Assembly (NCBI GenBank): GCA_965227805.1
Contig: CBDDGJ010000003.1
Span: forward strand, 930,001-994,000
Source: CBDDGJ01 sp965227805
GTDB lineage: Bacteria > Pseudomonadota > Alphaproteobacteria > RS24
Direction of reading: 5' to 3'
DNA length: 64,000 bases
Shown here: in pieces, positions 34,760 through 44,240 of the stretch
How the letters are laid out: each line of letters begins with the position of its first letter
Position numbering within the stretch: position 1 is the stretch's first letter
Program-made: the position numbers and the translations under genes
Notes under the pieces: model-generated
Told to the model about the DNA's origin: nothing
What the model saw: only the letters and a program-made list of their open reading frames with translations
Database searches by the model: none

Positions 34760-35764
34760 TTAGCGTCCCATATCGACGATAACTTTGCCCATGACCCGTC
34801 TTGCAGCCATATCCGCGATTGCCTCGCCTGTTTTTTCCAACGGATAAACGCCAGAAATATGCGGTTTAATTTTCTCGGCCTTATAAAGCTGCATCAGCTC
34901 TTGCAGATTTTCCTGATTGGCTTTGTGCGCGCGCGCGGTAAATGCGCCCCAAAACACGCCGACAATCTGGCAGCCTTTAAGCAGGGCGAGATTAAGCGGG
35001 ATTTTGGGAATATCCCCTGCCGCAAAACCGACAACCAAATAGCGCCCTTCCCATGCTGTGGCGCGCAAAGCAGGTTCAGCATAGCTCCCACCGACAGGGT
35101 CATAAACCACATCTGCCCCCTCGCCACCGCAGAGCTGTTTGATTTGGTCGGAAAAAGCCTTTTGCTGGTCACGCGCTAATGTGCCGCTGGGGTAAAGCAA
35201 AACCTCATCGGCGCCATGGTCTTTACATATTGCCAGTTTTTCTTCTGTCGAGGCCGCTGCAATTACCCGCGCGCCCACCGCCTTGCCCAATTCCACAGCT
35301 GCCAAACCAACGCCGCCAGCAGCCCCCATAACAAACAGGCTTTCGCCCGCTTTTAGATTGGCACGGTCTTTTAGTGCATGATGCGAGGTGCCATAGGTAA
35401 GCACAAGGGCAGAGGCGGTGTGCATATCCATCTCATCGGGGATGGGGATGCATTGCATTTCATTAAGGACAATTTCCTCGGCAAAGCCACCATGCCCGCA
35501 AGAGCCGATCACACGATCCCCTAGTTTGAGATGTGTGACACCATCGCCCAGTGCTTTCACCACACCGGCAACCTCGCCACCGGGCGAAAAGGGAAGCGGG
35601 GGTTTGAACTGATATTTATTCTCGATAATCAGCACATCGGGAAAATTCACCGCCGCCGCATGTGTTTCCAATAGAATTTGCCCCGCCGCCGGTGTAGGTG
35701 AGGGCACATCTTCTAAAACCAAAGTTTCGGGTGGGCCATAGTCTTTACACAAAATCGCACGCAT
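34760..35764 (-). CDS. NADPH:quinone oxidoreductase family protein
   Basis: A 334-residue zinc-independent MDR protein. The N-terminus is MRAILCKDYGPPETLVLEDV, the GroES-like part has AAVNFPDVLIIENKYQFKPP, and the Rossmann loop is VMGAAGGVGLAAVELGKAVG. It probably reduces quinones or activated alkenes with NADPH. The start is fixed by a strong AGGAGG seven bases before the ATG; an in-frame start 33 bases upstream lacks an SD. Confidence 0.9.
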   Translation of the reverse strand: MRAILCKDYGPPETLVLEDVPSPTPAAGQILLETHAAAVNFPDVLIIENKYQFKPPLPFSPGGEVAGVVKALGDGVTHLKLGDRVIGSCGHGGFAEEIVLNEMQCIPIPDEMDMHTASALVLTYGTSHHALKDRANLKAGESLFVMGAAGGVGLAAVELGKAVGARVIAAASTEEKLAICKDHGADEVLLYPSGTLARDQQKAFSDQIKQLCGGEGADVVYDPVGGSYAEPALRATAWEGRYLVVGFAAGDIPKIPLNLALLKGCQIVGVFWGAFTARAHKANQENLQELMQLYKAEKIKPHISGVYPLEKTGEAIADMAARRVMGKVIVDMGR

Positions 35765-35843
35765 TATTTTTCCTCCTAAAGTAAGTGTTTTCTGCAATAA
35801 TTTACGTTATAGGTTAAAACGAAAATCAACAGAGGTAAAGACC

Positions 35844-36314
35844 ATGAAAGGTTATTTTGCAATCGGCATAGAAGGGGCATCAAAAGCAATGAATATGGGC
35901 AATCTGATGCGCTCGGCGCATGCTTTTGGGGCGCATTTTGTATTTACGGTAAATGCGCATTATCGCATGCGCGCGGTGCAACAGGCGGATACATCAAAAA
36001 CACAAAAGTCTATCCCCTGGTATGAGTGGGATAAGATAGAGGATATGGTGTTTCCCAAAGCATGTAAGCTGGTGGGGATAGAGCTTACAGATGAAGCGGT
36101 CGATTTGCCGCAATTTAGGCATCCGCGGTGTGCAGCCTATGTGCTGGGGCCTGAACGGGGTAATTTATCGCCCGCTATGCTGGCACAATGTGACCATGTC
36201 ATAAAGATTCCAACCAAATTTTGTATCAATGTGCAAATTGCCGGTGCTGTTACCATGTATGACAGGCTTTTGAGCACCGGCGCATATGCGCCCCGCCCGC
36301 TTATGCCCGTATAA
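35844..36314 (+). CDS. TrmH/SpoU family RNA methyltransferase
   Basis: A 156-residue SPOUT protein made almost entirely of the knotted SAM-binding domain, with MNMGNLMRSAHAFGAHFVF near the N-terminus and YVLGPERGNLSPAML plus IPTKFCINVQIAGAVTMYD for SAM. TrmL- or TrmH-like 2'-O-methylation of tRNA or rRNA is likely; the target cannot be told. The motif LRSA..FGA is present but the usual NVSAA loop reads NVQIAGA. Confidence 0.9.
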   Translation: MKGYFAIGIEGASKAMNMGNLMRSAHAFGAHFVFTVNAHYRMRAVQQADTSKTQKSIPWYEWDKIEDMVFPKACKLVGIELTDEAVDLPQFRHPRCAAYVLGPERGNLSPAMLAQCDHVIKIPTKFCINVQIAGAVTMYDRLLSTGAYAPRPLMPV

Positions 36315-36378
36315 ATGCATGTGATTTTATAAATTTCGGTGGCGTTTTTCGCAGTGAACGGATAATATCGCGCCCATT

Positions 36379-36948
36379 ATGACCAACGGATATTTATGGG
36401 TTTGGGCAGGGCTTTTTATGCTTTTTGCTTATATATGTGTGGTAACGGCCTATGCCGCCACCCCCACACGTGTGGCGACACATAAATATTGGCATGTTTG
36501 GACCCAAGATACCCAAAAAGGGCGACATTGTTTCATCACCAGCACGCCCAATACGAAAACCCCACGCAATGTGCGCCGCGGTGAGGTGGTGTTTTCGATT
36601 GCCAATCGTCCGGCAGACAATATTTTTCATGAAATATCCGTGCGCAATGGCTATGTTTTCAAAGTCGCGAGCGAGCCTTATGCCGAGATAGAAGGTAAAG
36701 ATTTCATCTTTTTTTCTGGTACCGATTTGCCCGAAAGAGGAACATCCTATACACAGGGGCACGTAGATTATTGGGCTTGGCCCGCACATATCGCACAAAC
36801 GCCGCGTATAATTACAGCGATGAAACAGGCTAATGAGTTGTTTTTTCACGGTATATCGCAGCGCGGCACATTAACCAAAGATAGTTATTCGCTTGCCGGT
36901 GTCACCAAAGCGCTGGCTTTATTAGATAGCTTATGCCCCAAGCCATAA
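36379..36948 (+). CDS. Invasion-associated locus B (IalB)-like exported protein
   Basis: A 189-residue protein with a signal peptide (hydrophobic 6-24, cut after AYA) and the pattern of alphaproteobacterial IalB relatives: WHVWTQDTQKGRHCFI, VRRGEVVFSIANRP, the EISVRNGYVFK strand, a GISQRGTLTKDSYSLAG segment and a C-terminal Cys. Two conserved cysteines (CFI and LCPKP) could form a disulfide. In Bartonella IalB aids erythrocyte invasion; in free-living relatives it is a periplasmic or envelope protein of unclear role. It overlaps rlmN by 16 bases. Confidence 0.75.
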   Translation: MTNGYLWVWAGLFMLFAYICVVTAYAATPTRVATHKYWHVWTQDTQKGRHCFITSTPNTKTPRNVRRGEVVFSIANRPADNIFHEISVRNGYVFKVASEPYAEIEGKDFIFFSGTDLPERGTSYTQGHVDYWAWPAHIAQTPRIITAMKQANELFFHGISQRGTLTKDSYSLAGVTKALALLDSLCPKP

Positions 36949-38102
36949 CAAAACAGGCTATGCAAAAGCCCTCGCTTATCGGCATGGATAAAAAGGCACT
37001 GCGTGACGTGCTGCACACAGTTGATGTGCCTGAAAAGCAAATTAAAATGCGCCTGCAGCAAATATGGAGCTGGCTTTACGTCTATGGTGCAGATGATTTT
37101 GCCACTATGCGCAATATAAGCAAGGATTTGCGCGAAAAATTGGCGGCGCATTATACGCTTACACCGCTTGTAATAAGCCAGGAGCAATATTCGACCGATG
37201 GCACGCGCAAATGGCTATTTCGCCTGCCCGATGGTTATGAGGTGGAAACGGTCTATATTCCCGAACCCGGGCGGGGCACCTTGTGTATATCCAGCCAGGT
37301 GGGGTGCACATTAAATTGTCGTTTTTGTCACACAGGCACACAAAAACTGGTGCGTAATTTAACCGCGCAGGAAATTGTCGGCCAGGTGGTGCGCGCCCGT
37401 CATGCGTTACAAGATTGGGCAGGGGGTGCGGTTACACACAGAAATAGCCCCACGCGCAAAATCACCAATATTGTGCTTATGGGCATGGGAGAGCCGCTTT
37501 ATAATGTGGACCATGTCGCGCACGCGCTTGATGTGATAAGCGATGGTGACGGGCTGGCCTTATCCAAACGGCGCATTACCCTATCGACCTCTGGCGTGGT
37601 GCCACAAATTGTGCCCATTGGGGAACGCTGCGGGGTGATGTTGGCGATTTCCTTGCATGCGGTTACTGATGAGCTACGCAATGAGCTGGTGCCGCTCAAT
37701 AAAAAATACCCGATTGCTGAACTACTTGAGGCGTGCCGCGCCTATCCGGGGCTTTCTAATGCGCGGCGCATCACCTTTGAATATGTCATGCTCAAAGATG
37801 TAAATGATAGCGATGCGGATGCGCGCGCGCTGGTGAAACTTTTGGCCAATATTCCGGCAAAGATAAATCTTATTCCATTTAATCCGTGGCCGGGCGCGCC
37901 GTATCGCTGTTCGGATGCGGCACGTATTGAAGCGTTTGCTGCGATTGTGAATCGGGCAGGCTATGCCTCGCCCGTGCGTCGTCCGCGCGGACGCGATATT
38001 ATGGCCGCATGTGGGCAATTAAAAAGTGCGAGCATGAAACCTGCCGCATCGGAAAGATTTGCGCGCCAAGATGAAAAAGTCTTGAAAAACCATGACATAT
38101 AG
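36933..38102 (+). CDS. rlmN: 23S rRNA A2503 / tRNA A37 C2-methyltransferase
   Basis: A radical-SAM enzyme. The 389-residue protein has the CxxxCxxC cluster in CTLNCRFCHTGTQ, the GMGEPLYN motif, and the methyl-carrying cysteine in DIMAACGQLKSAS near the C-terminus. The N-terminal helical domain holds WSWLYVYGADDFATM. The ATG at 36933 overlaps the upstream gene, indicating coupling. Confidence 0.96.
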   Translation: MPQAITKQAMQKPSLIGMDKKALRDVLHTVDVPEKQIKMRLQQIWSWLYVYGADDFATMRNISKDLREKLAAHYTLTPLVISQEQYSTDGTRKWLFRLPDGYEVETVYIPEPGRGTLCISSQVGCTLNCRFCHTGTQKLVRNLTAQEIVGQVVRARHALQDWAGGAVTHRNSPTRKITNIVLMGMGEPLYNVDHVAHALDVISDGDGLALSKRRITLSTSGVVPQIVPIGERCGVMLAISLHAVTDELRNELVPLNKKYPIAELLEACRAYPGLSNARRITFEYVMLKDVNDSDADARALVKLLANIPAKINLIPFNPWPGAPYRCSDAARIEAFAAIVNRAGYASPVRRPRGRDIMAACGQLKSASMKPAASERFARQDEKVLKNHDI

Positions 38103-38135
38103 GCTAGAGCATGGATGATAACCAACGGGACAAAT

Positions 38136-39341
38136 ATGCGTGACATTAAAAAGGTTGTTCTCGCCTATTCGGGCGGCCTGGATACGTCCATTATTCTAAA
38201 ATGGCTGCAAAGCGAATATGGTTGTGAGGTGATAACCTTCACGGCTGATCTCGGACAGGGTGAAGAGCTGGAACCCGCGCGGCAAAAGGCCGAGATGCTT
38301 GGTATCAAACAAATCTATATTGAGGATTTACGCGAGGAATTTGTGCGCGATTATGTGTTTCCCATGTTTCGTGCCAATGCACTTTATGAGGGGGTCTATC
38401 TATTGGGCACAGCGATTGCCCGCCCGCTTATTGCCAAACGACAAATTGAAATTGCCGCCGACACCGGTGCGGATGCTGTCTGCCATGGGGCGACCGGCAA
38501 AGGGAATGACCAGCTGCGTTTTGAGTTGGGCTATTATGCCTGTAATCCGGATATTCAGATTATTGCCCCCTGGCGCGAATGGGATTTATCTTCGCGGGAA
38601 AAACTGATTGCCTTTGCCGAAACAAATCAAATCCCCATTCCCAAAGATAAACGTGGCGAAGCCCCATTTTCGGTGGATGCAAATCTATTACACACATCCT
38701 CAGAAGGAAAAGCGCTGGAAGATCCCGCGCAGGCGTGCCCCGAATTTGTGTATCAGCGCACTGTCTCACCAGAAGCTGCCCCCGATAAACCGACTGAAAT
38801 CGAGATTGGCTTTGAAAAAGGTGATGCCATATCCATAAATGGCGAAGCCTTAAGCCCCGCCATCTTGCTGACAAGGTTAAATGAGCTGGGCGGCGCAAAC
38901 GGCATTGGGCGTTTGGATTTGGTTGAAAACCGTTTTGTGGGGATGAAGTCGCGCGGCATTTATGAAACCCCGGGCGGCACGATTTTGCTGGCCGCGCATC
39001 GGGCTATGGAAAGCCTGACTTTGGATCGCGGGGCGGCGCATCTTAAAGATGAACTTATGCCGCGCTATGCCGAACTGATTTATAATGGCTTTTGGTTTTC
39101 GCCCGAGCGTGATATGCTGCAAGCCCTGATTGATAAAAGTCAGGCGCATGTGCGTGGCACGGTGCGCGTGCGGCTTTATAAGGGCAATGTGATTTTATGC
39201 GGGCGGTCTTCCGATAAGTCGCTTTATTCAATGGAACATGTGACATTTGAAGATGATAATGTTTATGACCAGCACGATGCACAGGGCTTTATCAATCTAA
39301 ATGCACTCAGATTACGCTTATTAGGTAAAAGAGGACAGTAA
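38136..39341 (+). CDS. argG: Argininosuccinate synthase
   Basis: Condenses citrulline and aspartate with ATP in arginine synthesis. The 401-residue protein opens MRDIKKVVLAYSGGLDTSII with the N-type ATP pyrophosphatase loop, and shows DLGQGEELEPA, CHGATGKGNDQLRFEL and the MKSRGIYETPGGTIL segment. I take the ATG preceded by GGGACAAAT, where family homology begins, rather than the upstream in-frame ATG. Confidence 0.97.
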   Translation: MRDIKKVVLAYSGGLDTSIILKWLQSEYGCEVITFTADLGQGEELEPARQKAEMLGIKQIYIEDLREEFVRDYVFPMFRANALYEGVYLLGTAIARPLIAKRQIEIAADTGADAVCHGATGKGNDQLRFELGYYACNPDIQIIAPWREWDLSSREKLIAFAETNQIPIPKDKRGEAPFSVDANLLHTSSEGKALEDPAQACPEFVYQRTVSPEAAPDKPTEIEIGFEKGDAISINGEALSPAILLTRLNELGGANGIGRLDLVENRFVGMKSRGIYETPGGTILLAAHRAMESLTLDRGAAHLKDELMPRYAELIYNGFWFSPERDMLQALIDKSQAHVRGTVRVRLYKGNVILCGRSSDKSLYSMEHVTFEDDNVYDQHDAQGFINLNALRLRLLGKRGQ

Positions 39342-39368
39342 TATTTATAAATTAAGGAGTTTTTACAT

Positions 39369-39824
39369 ATGACACAGATTAAATTATATATTTATGCTTT
39401 ATGTATGGTCGGCCTATTTGCCTTACCAATGGCGGTGCAGGCGCAAGAGAAAGTGGCGCTTACGATCGCGTTTTCTATTCCCGAAGGCAAGACCGGCACC
39501 ATTATGTTCCGCTTGTTTAACGAAACCCATGCGGATGCCTTTCCGGGTGCTGATGACGATGAGCCCTATCTGGCACAAGCAGAAATAAAAATGGTCAGTA
39601 AGGCGGCAAAATTCACCTTTCCTGACCTACCACAGGGGCTATATGCAGTTTCGGCCTTTTTGGATGAAAATGGCAATAGAGACCTCGATACAAATTTTGT
39701 CGGCATGCCCACGGAAAGTTTTGGCATGTCGAATAATGTGCGTGGTAGCTTCGGCCCGCCAGAATTTTCCGAAGCCGCGATCAGCGTGATGCAAGACACG
39801 AAAATTACGATTGAGCTGAAATAA
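39369..39824 (+). CDS. DUF2141 exported protein
   Basis: A 151-residue secreted or periplasmic beta-rich protein. The first 25 residues form a signal peptide ending AVQAQE. The mature part has the DUF2141 pattern: TIMFRLFN, FPDLPQGLYAVSAFLDENGN, DLDTNFVGMPTESFGMSNN and an acidic-to-beta C-terminus. The family has no firm function, and the similarity to transthyretin-like folds is weak. SD AAGGAG precedes the ATG. Confidence 0.8.
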   Translation: MTQIKLYIYALCMVGLFALPMAVQAQEKVALTIAFSIPEGKTGTIMFRLFNETHADAFPGADDDEPYLAQAEIKMVSKAAKFTFPDLPQGLYAVSAFLDENGNRDLDTNFVGMPTESFGMSNNVRGSFGPPEFSEAAISVMQDTKITIELK

Positions 39825-39835
39825 ACGTATTTGGC

Positions 39836-40708
39836 TTACCCGATTTGCCGGTGAAAGGCGGCAAGCGTATTTTGTAACAGCATGGCGATGGTCATCGGCC
39901 CCACACCGCCGGGCACGGGGGTAATAAAACCCGCATGTTGCGCGGCGGCAAAATCTACATCGCCCACCAGACGTGTTTTACCTGTGCCCTTTTCAGGCGC
40001 TCCTATGCGGTTAATGCCAACATCAATAATGCACGCACCTTCATTAACCCATTCCCCCTTAACAAAATGGGGGATGCCCACTGCCGCGACGAGAATATCG
40101 GCCATGCGGCAAAGTGCGGGCAGATTGCGTGTGCGCGAATGGGTGAGGCTTGGCGTGCAGTTTTCCTGCAAAAAAAGCTGAGCGGCGGGCTTGCCTACCA
40201 GATTAGAGCGCCCGATAATCACCACATGTTTGCCACTCAAATCATCACCAAGACAGCTTTTTGCAAGGTGCACACAGCCCGTCGGGGTGCAGGGTGTAAG
40301 GGCGTTAAGCCCGCTTGCCAGCCGTCCTGCATTTAGAGGGTGTAGCCCGTCAACATCCTTTTCGGGGGCAATATGGTCAATAATTGCCTGCTGGCAAATA
40401 TGCGCTGGCACCGGAAACTGCACCAAAATGCCATGCACATGTGGGTCTTTATTCAGGGCATCAATTTTTTCTAACAGAGCAGCTTGCGGGGTATCGGCTG
40501 GCAGACGATATTCAAAACTATTCATGCCCGCCTGTTTGGTGGCAATGCCCTTATTGCGCACATAAACATGTGAGGCAGGGTCTTCTCCCACCAGCACAAC
40601 CGCAAGGCCGGGCACACACCCATGGGTTTGTTTTACTTTTGTAACTTGTGTGGCAATCTCATCACGTAAAGCCTGTGCGATTGCCTGGCCGTCAATTAAC
40701 TGTGCCAT
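39836..40708 (-). CDS. folD: Methylenetetrahydrofolate dehydrogenase/cyclohydrolase
   Basis: The bifunctional enzyme interconverting 5,10-methylene- and 10-formyl-THF. The 290-residue protein has VLVGEDPASHVYVRNKG with the catalytic YxxxK arrangement, GILVQFPVPAH, the ISPDK-like HIAPEKDVDGLHP, and the C-terminal PVPGGVGPMTIAML. It is followed upstream (11 bases) by the YggT gene on the same strand. Confidence 0.96.
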   Translation of the reverse strand: MAQLIDGQAIAQALRDEIATQVTKVKQTHGCVPGLAVVLVGEDPASHVYVRNKGIATKQAGMNSFEYRLPADTPQAALLEKIDALNKDPHVHGILVQFPVPAHICQQAIIDHIAPEKDVDGLHPLNAGRLASGLNALTPCTPTGCVHLAKSCLGDDLSGKHVVIIGRSNLVGKPAAQLFLQENCTPSLTHSRTRNLPALCRMADILVAAVGIPHFVKGEWVNEGACIIDVGINRIGAPEKGTGKTRLVGDVDFAAAQHAGFITPVPGGVGPMTIAMLLQNTLAAFHRQIG

Positions 40709-40718
40709 ATAGTCTGCC

Positions 40719-40997
40719 TTAAAACAAAATTTCTGCCAAAAAAGCGCGTAAAAAAGATAGGGCTAAAATAAGAATAATGGGTGAAATATCTATGCCCCCC
40801 AGATCGGGCATAAACCGCCTTATCGGGCGCAAGGCGGGCTCGGTAAGGCGATAACAAAAATCGCCCACCATATGCACAAAGCGGTTATGCCGGTTGATTA
40901 TGTCAAACGCCACCAGCCAGCTTAACACAGCAGAGATGATAATCACCCAAATATAAAGCTCTATCAGTGTGGAGATGAGTGAATAAACTGCATACAT
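40719..40997 (-). CDS. YggT family membrane protein
   Basis: A 92-residue protein with two membrane helices (about 5-25 and 70-90) joined by the family segment TEPALRPIRRFMPDLGGIDISPI. YggT (CcmB-like in chloroplasts, SepF-neighbour in Gram-positives) relatives are linked to cell division, cofactor insertion or osmotic shock, with no fixed bacterial function. It lies 11 bases before folD and is probably co-transcribed with it. Confidence 0.88.
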   Translation of the reverse strand: MYAVYSLISTLIELYIWVIIISAVLSWLVAFDIINRHNRFVHMVGDFCYRLTEPALRPIRRFMPDLGGIDISPIILILALSFLRAFLAEILF

Positions 40998-41072
40998 TCG
41001 CTTTTCCTATTCTTGACATTTATCATAGCTTACGTCACTGTGCCATATAAATATAAATAATGGGAGGAATAA

Positions 41073-41435
41073 ATGATAGCTTATGCAACACTTGGGGCAA
41101 AAGATAAAGCAAGAGCCCTTGCCTTTTACGATGCGCTATTGGCCGAAATAGGGGCAAAACGCATATTCAGTAATGACCGCATGGTGTTTTGGGGGAAAGA
41201 TAGCCCGTTTATCGGTGTTGGCGACCCATTTGATGGCGAAGCGGCAAGTGCAGGCAATGGCACAATGATTGCGCTGGAAGCCACTTCACGCGCTGAGGTT
41301 GATAGGTTACATGCCAAAGCTCTGGAACTGGGCGCGACGGATGAAGGCGCGTCCGGTGAACGCGGCGGCGGATTTTATGGGGGCTATTTTCGCGATACGG
41401 AAGGCAATAAGCTGGTTTTCTTCCATATGGGATAA
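41073..41435 (+). CDS. VOC (glyoxalase/bleomycin resistance) family protein
   Basis: A 120-residue single VOC domain. It has the paired beta-alpha-beta-beta pattern: ATLGAKDKARALAFYDALLA and EGASGERGGGFYGGYFRDTEG with a closing KLVFFHMG. Metal ligands are not clear. Such small VOC proteins are often dioxygenase- or isomerase-like, and the substrate is unknown. It precedes the molybdenum hydroxylase pair by 21 bases and may be in the same operon. Confidence 0.85.
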   Translation: MIAYATLGAKDKARALAFYDALLAEIGAKRIFSNDRMVFWGKDSPFIGVGDPFDGEAASAGNGTMIALEATSRAEVDRLHAKALELGATDEGASGERGGGFYGGYFRDTEGNKLVFFHMG

Positions 41436-41456
41436 ATAACGGTAAGGAGCATATAG

Positions 41457-41933
41457 ATGGTCGAGTTCACATTAAACGGAAAATCTGTCAGCACCAACGA
41501 AGATGATGATATGCCGCTTTTATGGGCGGTGCGCGATATATTCAAGCTCAAGGGGTCTAAATTTGGTTGCGGGGCAGGGCTGTGTGGGGCATGCACCATG
41601 TATGTGGATGGCATGGCGACCCGCACATGCATCTTGCCGCTTTCGGCAGTTGCAGGCGCGCAAGTAACAACGATAGAAGGTGTCGGCACACCAGAAAATT
41701 TACACGCCTTGCAAAAAGCATGGATAAAACATGGCGTGCCGCAATGTGGTTACTGCCAATCGGGGCAGATTATGAGCGCTTATGGCTTGTTGCAAGAAAC
41801 GCTTTCACCCAGTGAAGACGATATAGAGATGGCCATGGCAGGAAATATTTGTCGCTGTGGCACGTATAGCAAAATCAAGCTGGCGATTTTGGATGCTGCG
41901 GCTGAATTACGTGGCGAAGGAGGGACAGCATGA
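41457..41933 (+). CDS. 2Fe-2S subunit of an IorA-type molybdenum hydroxylase
   Basis: A 158-residue subunit with two 2Fe-2S centres. The first is the plant-type CxxxxCGxC in GCGAGLCGACTMYVDG plus an upstream Cys pattern, the second has CGYCQSGQIM and the CRCGTY pair. It pairs with the molybdopterin subunit by a 4-base overlap (ATGA at 41930). The best relatives are IorA-type subunits of isoquinoline 1-oxidoreductase and aldehyde dehydrogenases, which lack a separate FAD subunit. Confidence 0.9.
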   Translation: MVEFTLNGKSVSTNEDDDMPLLWAVRDIFKLKGSKFGCGAGLCGACTMYVDGMATRTCILPLSAVAGAQVTTIEGVGTPENLHALQKAWIKHGVPQCGYCQSGQIMSAYGLLQETLSPSEDDIEMAMAGNICRCGTYSKIKLAILDAAAELRGEGGTA

Positions 41934-44131
41934 GCAAATGGAAAACCACAAGGCGGCGCTTCTTAAAAGGCGCCGGTATTCTTGGCGGTGGCTTAATCAT
42001 TGGTTATGGCTATGGCAAATATATCAATTATTCTACCCCCTATGCACCTATAGATGGCGCGCTTGAGGCCAATAGTTTTTTGCAAATTACCCCGGAAAAT
42101 GACGTGATTTTTCACATGCCCCGTAGCGAAATGGGACAAGGCGTCTATATGGGACTTACGACATTGGTTGCCGAAGAATTGGATATTGCCCCCGAAAATA
42201 TAAGCGTCAAACATGTTGGTGTGCATTCAGACTTTTCGAACCCTGCCATTGCCGGTTTTCAATCTACAGGTGGCAGCACCAGTATGACGGCGCATTTTGC
42301 GCCCTTGCGTCAAATGGCGGCCAATATACGCGCGCTTTTGCTTATGGCGGCGGCAGAAAAATTTGGCGTGGATGCCACAATGCTAAGCACAGATAATGGT
42401 CATATTATTTATCAAGGTGAGCGGCATCCTTTTGGCGATTTTGTTGAGGTAGCAAGCCATCTTACCGTGTCGGAAGCAACACCCTTAACCCAAGCGGCTG
42501 ATTACAAATATATCGGCAAACCCCGTCCGCGTAATGATGCGGCGGCAAAAGCAACCGGCACAGCCCTGTTCGGCATAGATATTGATATACCCGATATGAT
42601 GCGCGCTGTGGTTGTTCGCGCGCCAGTGATTGGTGGCACAGTGAAATCATTTAACGCAGATGCGGCTAATTCTGTATCTGGCGTGAGACAAGTGGTGCCC
42701 ATTGCTAATGGCATTGCGGTGATTGCAAAACATTATCATCAGGCACGTAAGGCGGCTGACATGATAGACGTCGCGTGGGATTTGCCGCCACTTGCAGATT
42801 ATTCCAGTGCAGATATAGAACGTGATCTAAAAGCGGCAATAAATGAGCAACCCGGTGAGATTGCCTTTATGTCCGCCGAAGAACCACGTGCGTTTCCCGA
42901 AGCAGCACAGGTGATTGAGGCAGATTATTATGCACCACCCCTTGCACATGCGACAATGGAACCGATGAATTGTGTCGTGCGGATTGATAAGGGCGTGTGC
43001 GATATATGGACAGGCACGCAAGCCCCCGATTTTGCACGCGGTGCAGCGGCATGGACACTTGGCATAGCCGAGCGTGATGTGCATATACATTCTGTCTTTT
43101 TAGGGGGCGGTTTTGGCAGGCGTGCCTATACGGATTTTGTTATTGAAGCGGTAGAAATCGCCCAAAAAAGCGGGCATACCATACAGCTTGTTTGGAGTCG
43201 TGAAGATGATATGAAAAACGATTATTATCGTCCTCCCTCTTACGCTAAATATAAAGCGACTATGGCTGAAAATGGTAAAATCGACCATTTCACCGTGACG
43301 CGCACAGGCCCCAATACGGTGGGGTATTTTGTTGATGAAGCGCTTGATACGGTGCTTTACGGTTTTATGCCGCGTGCTGCTGCGGATTGGCTAAGCAAGC
43401 GCGGCCATAGCCTATTGGATGGCACAGCAGTTGATCCCAGCAGTGTCGAAGGTTTGTTTGAAGATTATGACGCTGCCTATAAGGAGGTGCGCCATATCAC
43501 GGTAGATCACGGCTTGCGTTTGGGTTTTTGGCGCGCGGTCGGCCATTCCTTTAGCGGATTTTTTAAGGAATGTTTTATCGATGAGCTGGCACATGCGGCG
43601 GGTATTGATCCTATCGCTTTTCGTGTGAAGAATTTGCCGCAGGGCTCACGTCTTAAACAAACGCTTGAACTTGCAGCGCAAAAGGCAAATTGGGGGACGC
43701 CACCACGGGGGCGCTTTCATGGGGTTGCAGCGCATATGAGCTTCGGGTCTTATGTAACGGAGATTGCCGAAATATCGCTTGAGGACGGAGATTTACGCGT
43801 GCATAAAGTGACCTGTGCGGTTGATTGCGGGCAGGTGGTTAATCCGGATATTGTAAAAATGCAAATTGAAAGCGGCGTGATTTACGGGCTTGCGGCGGCA
43901 CTTAGTGGCAATATTACACTCGCAAATGGTGCGGTTGAACAGGGTAATTTTGATGATTATCCGGTTACGCGTATAGATGAAGCCCCGCAGATTGATGTGC
44001 ATATTGTGCCAAGCACGGCGCATCCCACCGGTGTTGGTGAACCGGGCACGCCTCCCATTGCGGCGGCGATTGGCAATGCCATTTTTGCTGCAAGTGGAAA
44101 GCGTTTGCGTCGTCTGCCTTTTGAAGTTTGA
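41930..44131 (+). CDS. Molybdopterin cytosine dinucleotide subunit of an IorB-type hydroxylase
   Basis: A 733-residue xanthine-dehydrogenase-family catalytic subunit. The N-terminus TTRRRFLKGAGILGGGL is a twin-arginine signal that exports a cofactor-loaded complex; the IorA partner lacks one and would be carried along. Molybdenum-cofactor motifs include FLGGGFGRRAYTDFV and GVGEPGTPPIAAAIGNAIF with the C-terminal active-site Glu (GVGEPG). No medium FAD subunit follows, so electrons probably leave to a cytochrome or quinone. Substrate class is an N-heteroaromatic or an aldehyde; the sequence does not decide. Confidence 0.88.
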   Translation: MSKWKTTRRRFLKGAGILGGGLIIGYGYGKYINYSTPYAPIDGALEANSFLQITPENDVIFHMPRSEMGQGVYMGLTTLVAEELDIAPENISVKHVGVHSDFSNPAIAGFQSTGGSTSMTAHFAPLRQMAANIRALLLMAAAEKFGVDATMLSTDNGHIIYQGERHPFGDFVEVASHLTVSEATPLTQAADYKYIGKPRPRNDAAAKATGTALFGIDIDIPDMMRAVVVRAPVIGGTVKSFNADAANSVSGVRQVVPIANGIAVIAKHYHQARKAADMIDVAWDLPPLADYSSADIERDLKAAINEQPGEIAFMSAEEPRAFPEAAQVIEADYYAPPLAHATMEPMNCVVRIDKGVCDIWTGTQAPDFARGAAAWTLGIAERDVHIHSVFLGGGFGRRAYTDFVIEAVEIAQKSGHTIQLVWSREDDMKNDYYRPPSYAKYKATMAENGKIDHFTVTRTGPNTVGYFVDEALDTVLYGFMPRAAADWLSKRGHSLLDGTAVDPSSVEGLFEDYDAAYKEVRHITVDHGLRLGFWRAVGHSFSGFFKECFIDELAHAAGIDPIAFRVKNLPQGSRLKQTLELAAQKANWGTPPRGRFHGVAAHMSFGSYVTEIAEISLEDGDLRVHKVTCAVDCGQVVNPDIVKMQIESGVIYGLAAALSGNITLANGAVEQGNFDDYPVTRIDEAPQIDVHIVPSTAHPTGVGEPGTPPIAAAIGNAIFAASGKRLRRLPFEV

Positions 44132-44140
44132 TTATTTTTC

Positions 44141-44240
44141 TTTTTTTTGGGCACTACACATTCCTTGCGGAATGACGTGCCTGTCCTACTGCACGCGGAA
44201 CGCGCTTCTTTCTTTTTGGGTGTAGCAAGGTAAGCGCGTG
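44141..44240. repeat. Dispersed repeat family, copy at the left edge of the accessory region
   Basis: Contains the ACTACACATTCC motif followed by a GGAATG half that makes a small palindrome, then TGCACGCGGAACGCGC and a CTTTCTTTTTGGGTG run. Near-identical text recurs at 56270-56640. The last bases GCAAGGTAAGCGCG also recur near 56620. Genome copy number is unknown. Confidence 0.75.
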
